Assembly: GCF_900067135.1 (NCBI RefSeq)
Contig: NZ_FJUR01000003.1
Location: forward strand, 1 to 64,000
Length of the DNA stretch: 64,000 bases
Source: Rhizobium sp. 9140
GTDB taxonomy: Bacteria; Pseudomonadota; Alphaproteobacteria; Rhizobiales; Rhizobiaceae
Reading direction: 5' to 3'
Shown here: positions 63,769 to 64,000 of the stretch, piece after piece
Numbering within the stretch: position 1 is the first letter of the stretch
Layout of the letters: each line of letters opens with the position of its first letter
Program-made: the position numbers and the translations under genes
Notes under the pieces: generated by a model
What the model was told of the DNA's origin: nothing
Databases searched by the model: none
Seen by the model: the letters and a program-made list of their open reading frames with translations, nothing else

Positions 63769-64000
63769 TCATGATGATGCTTGAAGGTGGCACGGTGCCT
63801 CGTCAACGTCGCCGCGCCTGCTTCACGTTATCCGTGGCCGCCGGTCTGTTGATCGTCCTCTTTGCGGCCGGTTGGGTTGGTGGTCTGCGCATCAACACGA
63901 CGCCCAGTGAGCCGCTCGGCCTCTGGCGCATCGTTCCTCTCAACCGCTCGGTCCGATCCGGGGAAACGGTTTTCGTGTGCCCGCCTGACAATACTGCTAC
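63765..64000 (+). CDS. traF: TraF, conjugative pilin-processing peptidase (partial)
   Basis: Only the first 78 codons are in the window. After a short basic start a transmembrane segment ([21 protein letters not shown]) is followed by [17 protein letters not shown]. The SEPxGL motif holds the catalytic Ser of the TraF/S26 signal-peptidase family that matures or cyclises conjugative pilin. The start overlaps the traA stop (ATGA). A GTG at 63795 is an alternative start. The gene order traA-traF agrees with the Ti traAFBH operon, so traB and traH may follow outside the window. Confidence 0.88.
   Translation, partial: MIMMMLEGGTVPRQRRRACFTLSVAAGLLIVLFAAGWVGGLRINTTPSEPLGLWRIVPLNRSVRSGETVFVCPPDNTA

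Noticed and set aside
1..64000. CRISPR arrays, tRNA, rRNA or repABC genes
   Set aside because: No regularly spaced repeats, no cloverleaf or rRNA-like sequence and no RepA/B/C-like proteins were recognised on either strand.

Overview
The window looks like part of a large conjugative plasmid (or plasmid-derived island) of a Rhizobiaceae-type alphaproteobacterium such as Rhizobium, Sinorhizobium or Agrobacterium. The reasons are a Ti-plasmid-type transfer region (traCDG diverging from traA-traF around an oriT of the RSF1010/Ti nic class), an ietA-ietS pair of the kind known from pTiC58, an alphaproteobacterial SOS box before an imuA-imuB-dnaE2 cassette, and many IS and recombinase insertions. 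No repABC, rRNA or tRNA gene was seen, so the replicon type cannot be fixed from this window.

Layout. 0-3 kb: the 3' half of an RND efflux pump gene broken by two one-base contractions, then a lipoprotein alpha/beta hydrolase. 3-6.7 kb: a ROK-family gene cut off by an IS21-family element (copy 1). 6.7-14.3 kb: a DNA-damage island: SRAP protein, ATP-dependent DNA ligase, and SOS-controlled imuA-imuB-dnaE2. 14.4-26 kb: a pyruvate carboxylase remnant, then a long minus-strand catabolic cluster (GlxA-type regulator, proline racemase-family enzyme, ProU-type ABC transporter, FAD amine oxidase, aldehyde dehydrogenase, DapA-family lyase, GntR repressor) with a diverging paralogous GntR gene. It probably imports and degrades an imino acid or betaine such as a hydroxyproline derivative. 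26-29 kb: a methyltransferase, a small GT51 transglycosylase and an orphan luxI-type gene with a lux-box-like palindrome upstream. 29.2-31.7 kb: a second, diverged IS21 copy in the opposite orientation. It abuts a large SF2 helicase gene that has lost its N-terminal part.

34.4-37.8 kb: ietS-ietA (subtilase plus AAA ATPase), a plasmid stabilisation and anti-phage module. 38.3-56.4 kb: a plasmid accessory region of ParB-like, ArdC, DUF736 and tiny conserved genes. Several of these have hairpin-rich leaders. Here one ardC gene has been split twice. A RIT element (three tyrosine recombinases, perfect 32-bp inverted repeats) entered directly after the HEXXH codons. A second, 8.1-kb element with three unusually large recombinase-like proteins entered 87 bp further on. 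The second element carries its own intact ardC-family gene and a divergent lrp/lysE exporter pair. Joining the three ardC pieces gives an open frame of about 307 codons. This double insertion, and the second element in particular, is the most interesting structure in the window.

56.4-64 kb: thermonuclease, WGR protein and a small gene downstream of traG, then traG, traD, traC, oriT, traA and the start of traF. If this is a transferring plasmid, the ParB/ArdC/small-gene block lies next to oriT, where anti-restriction and establishment genes are usually found.
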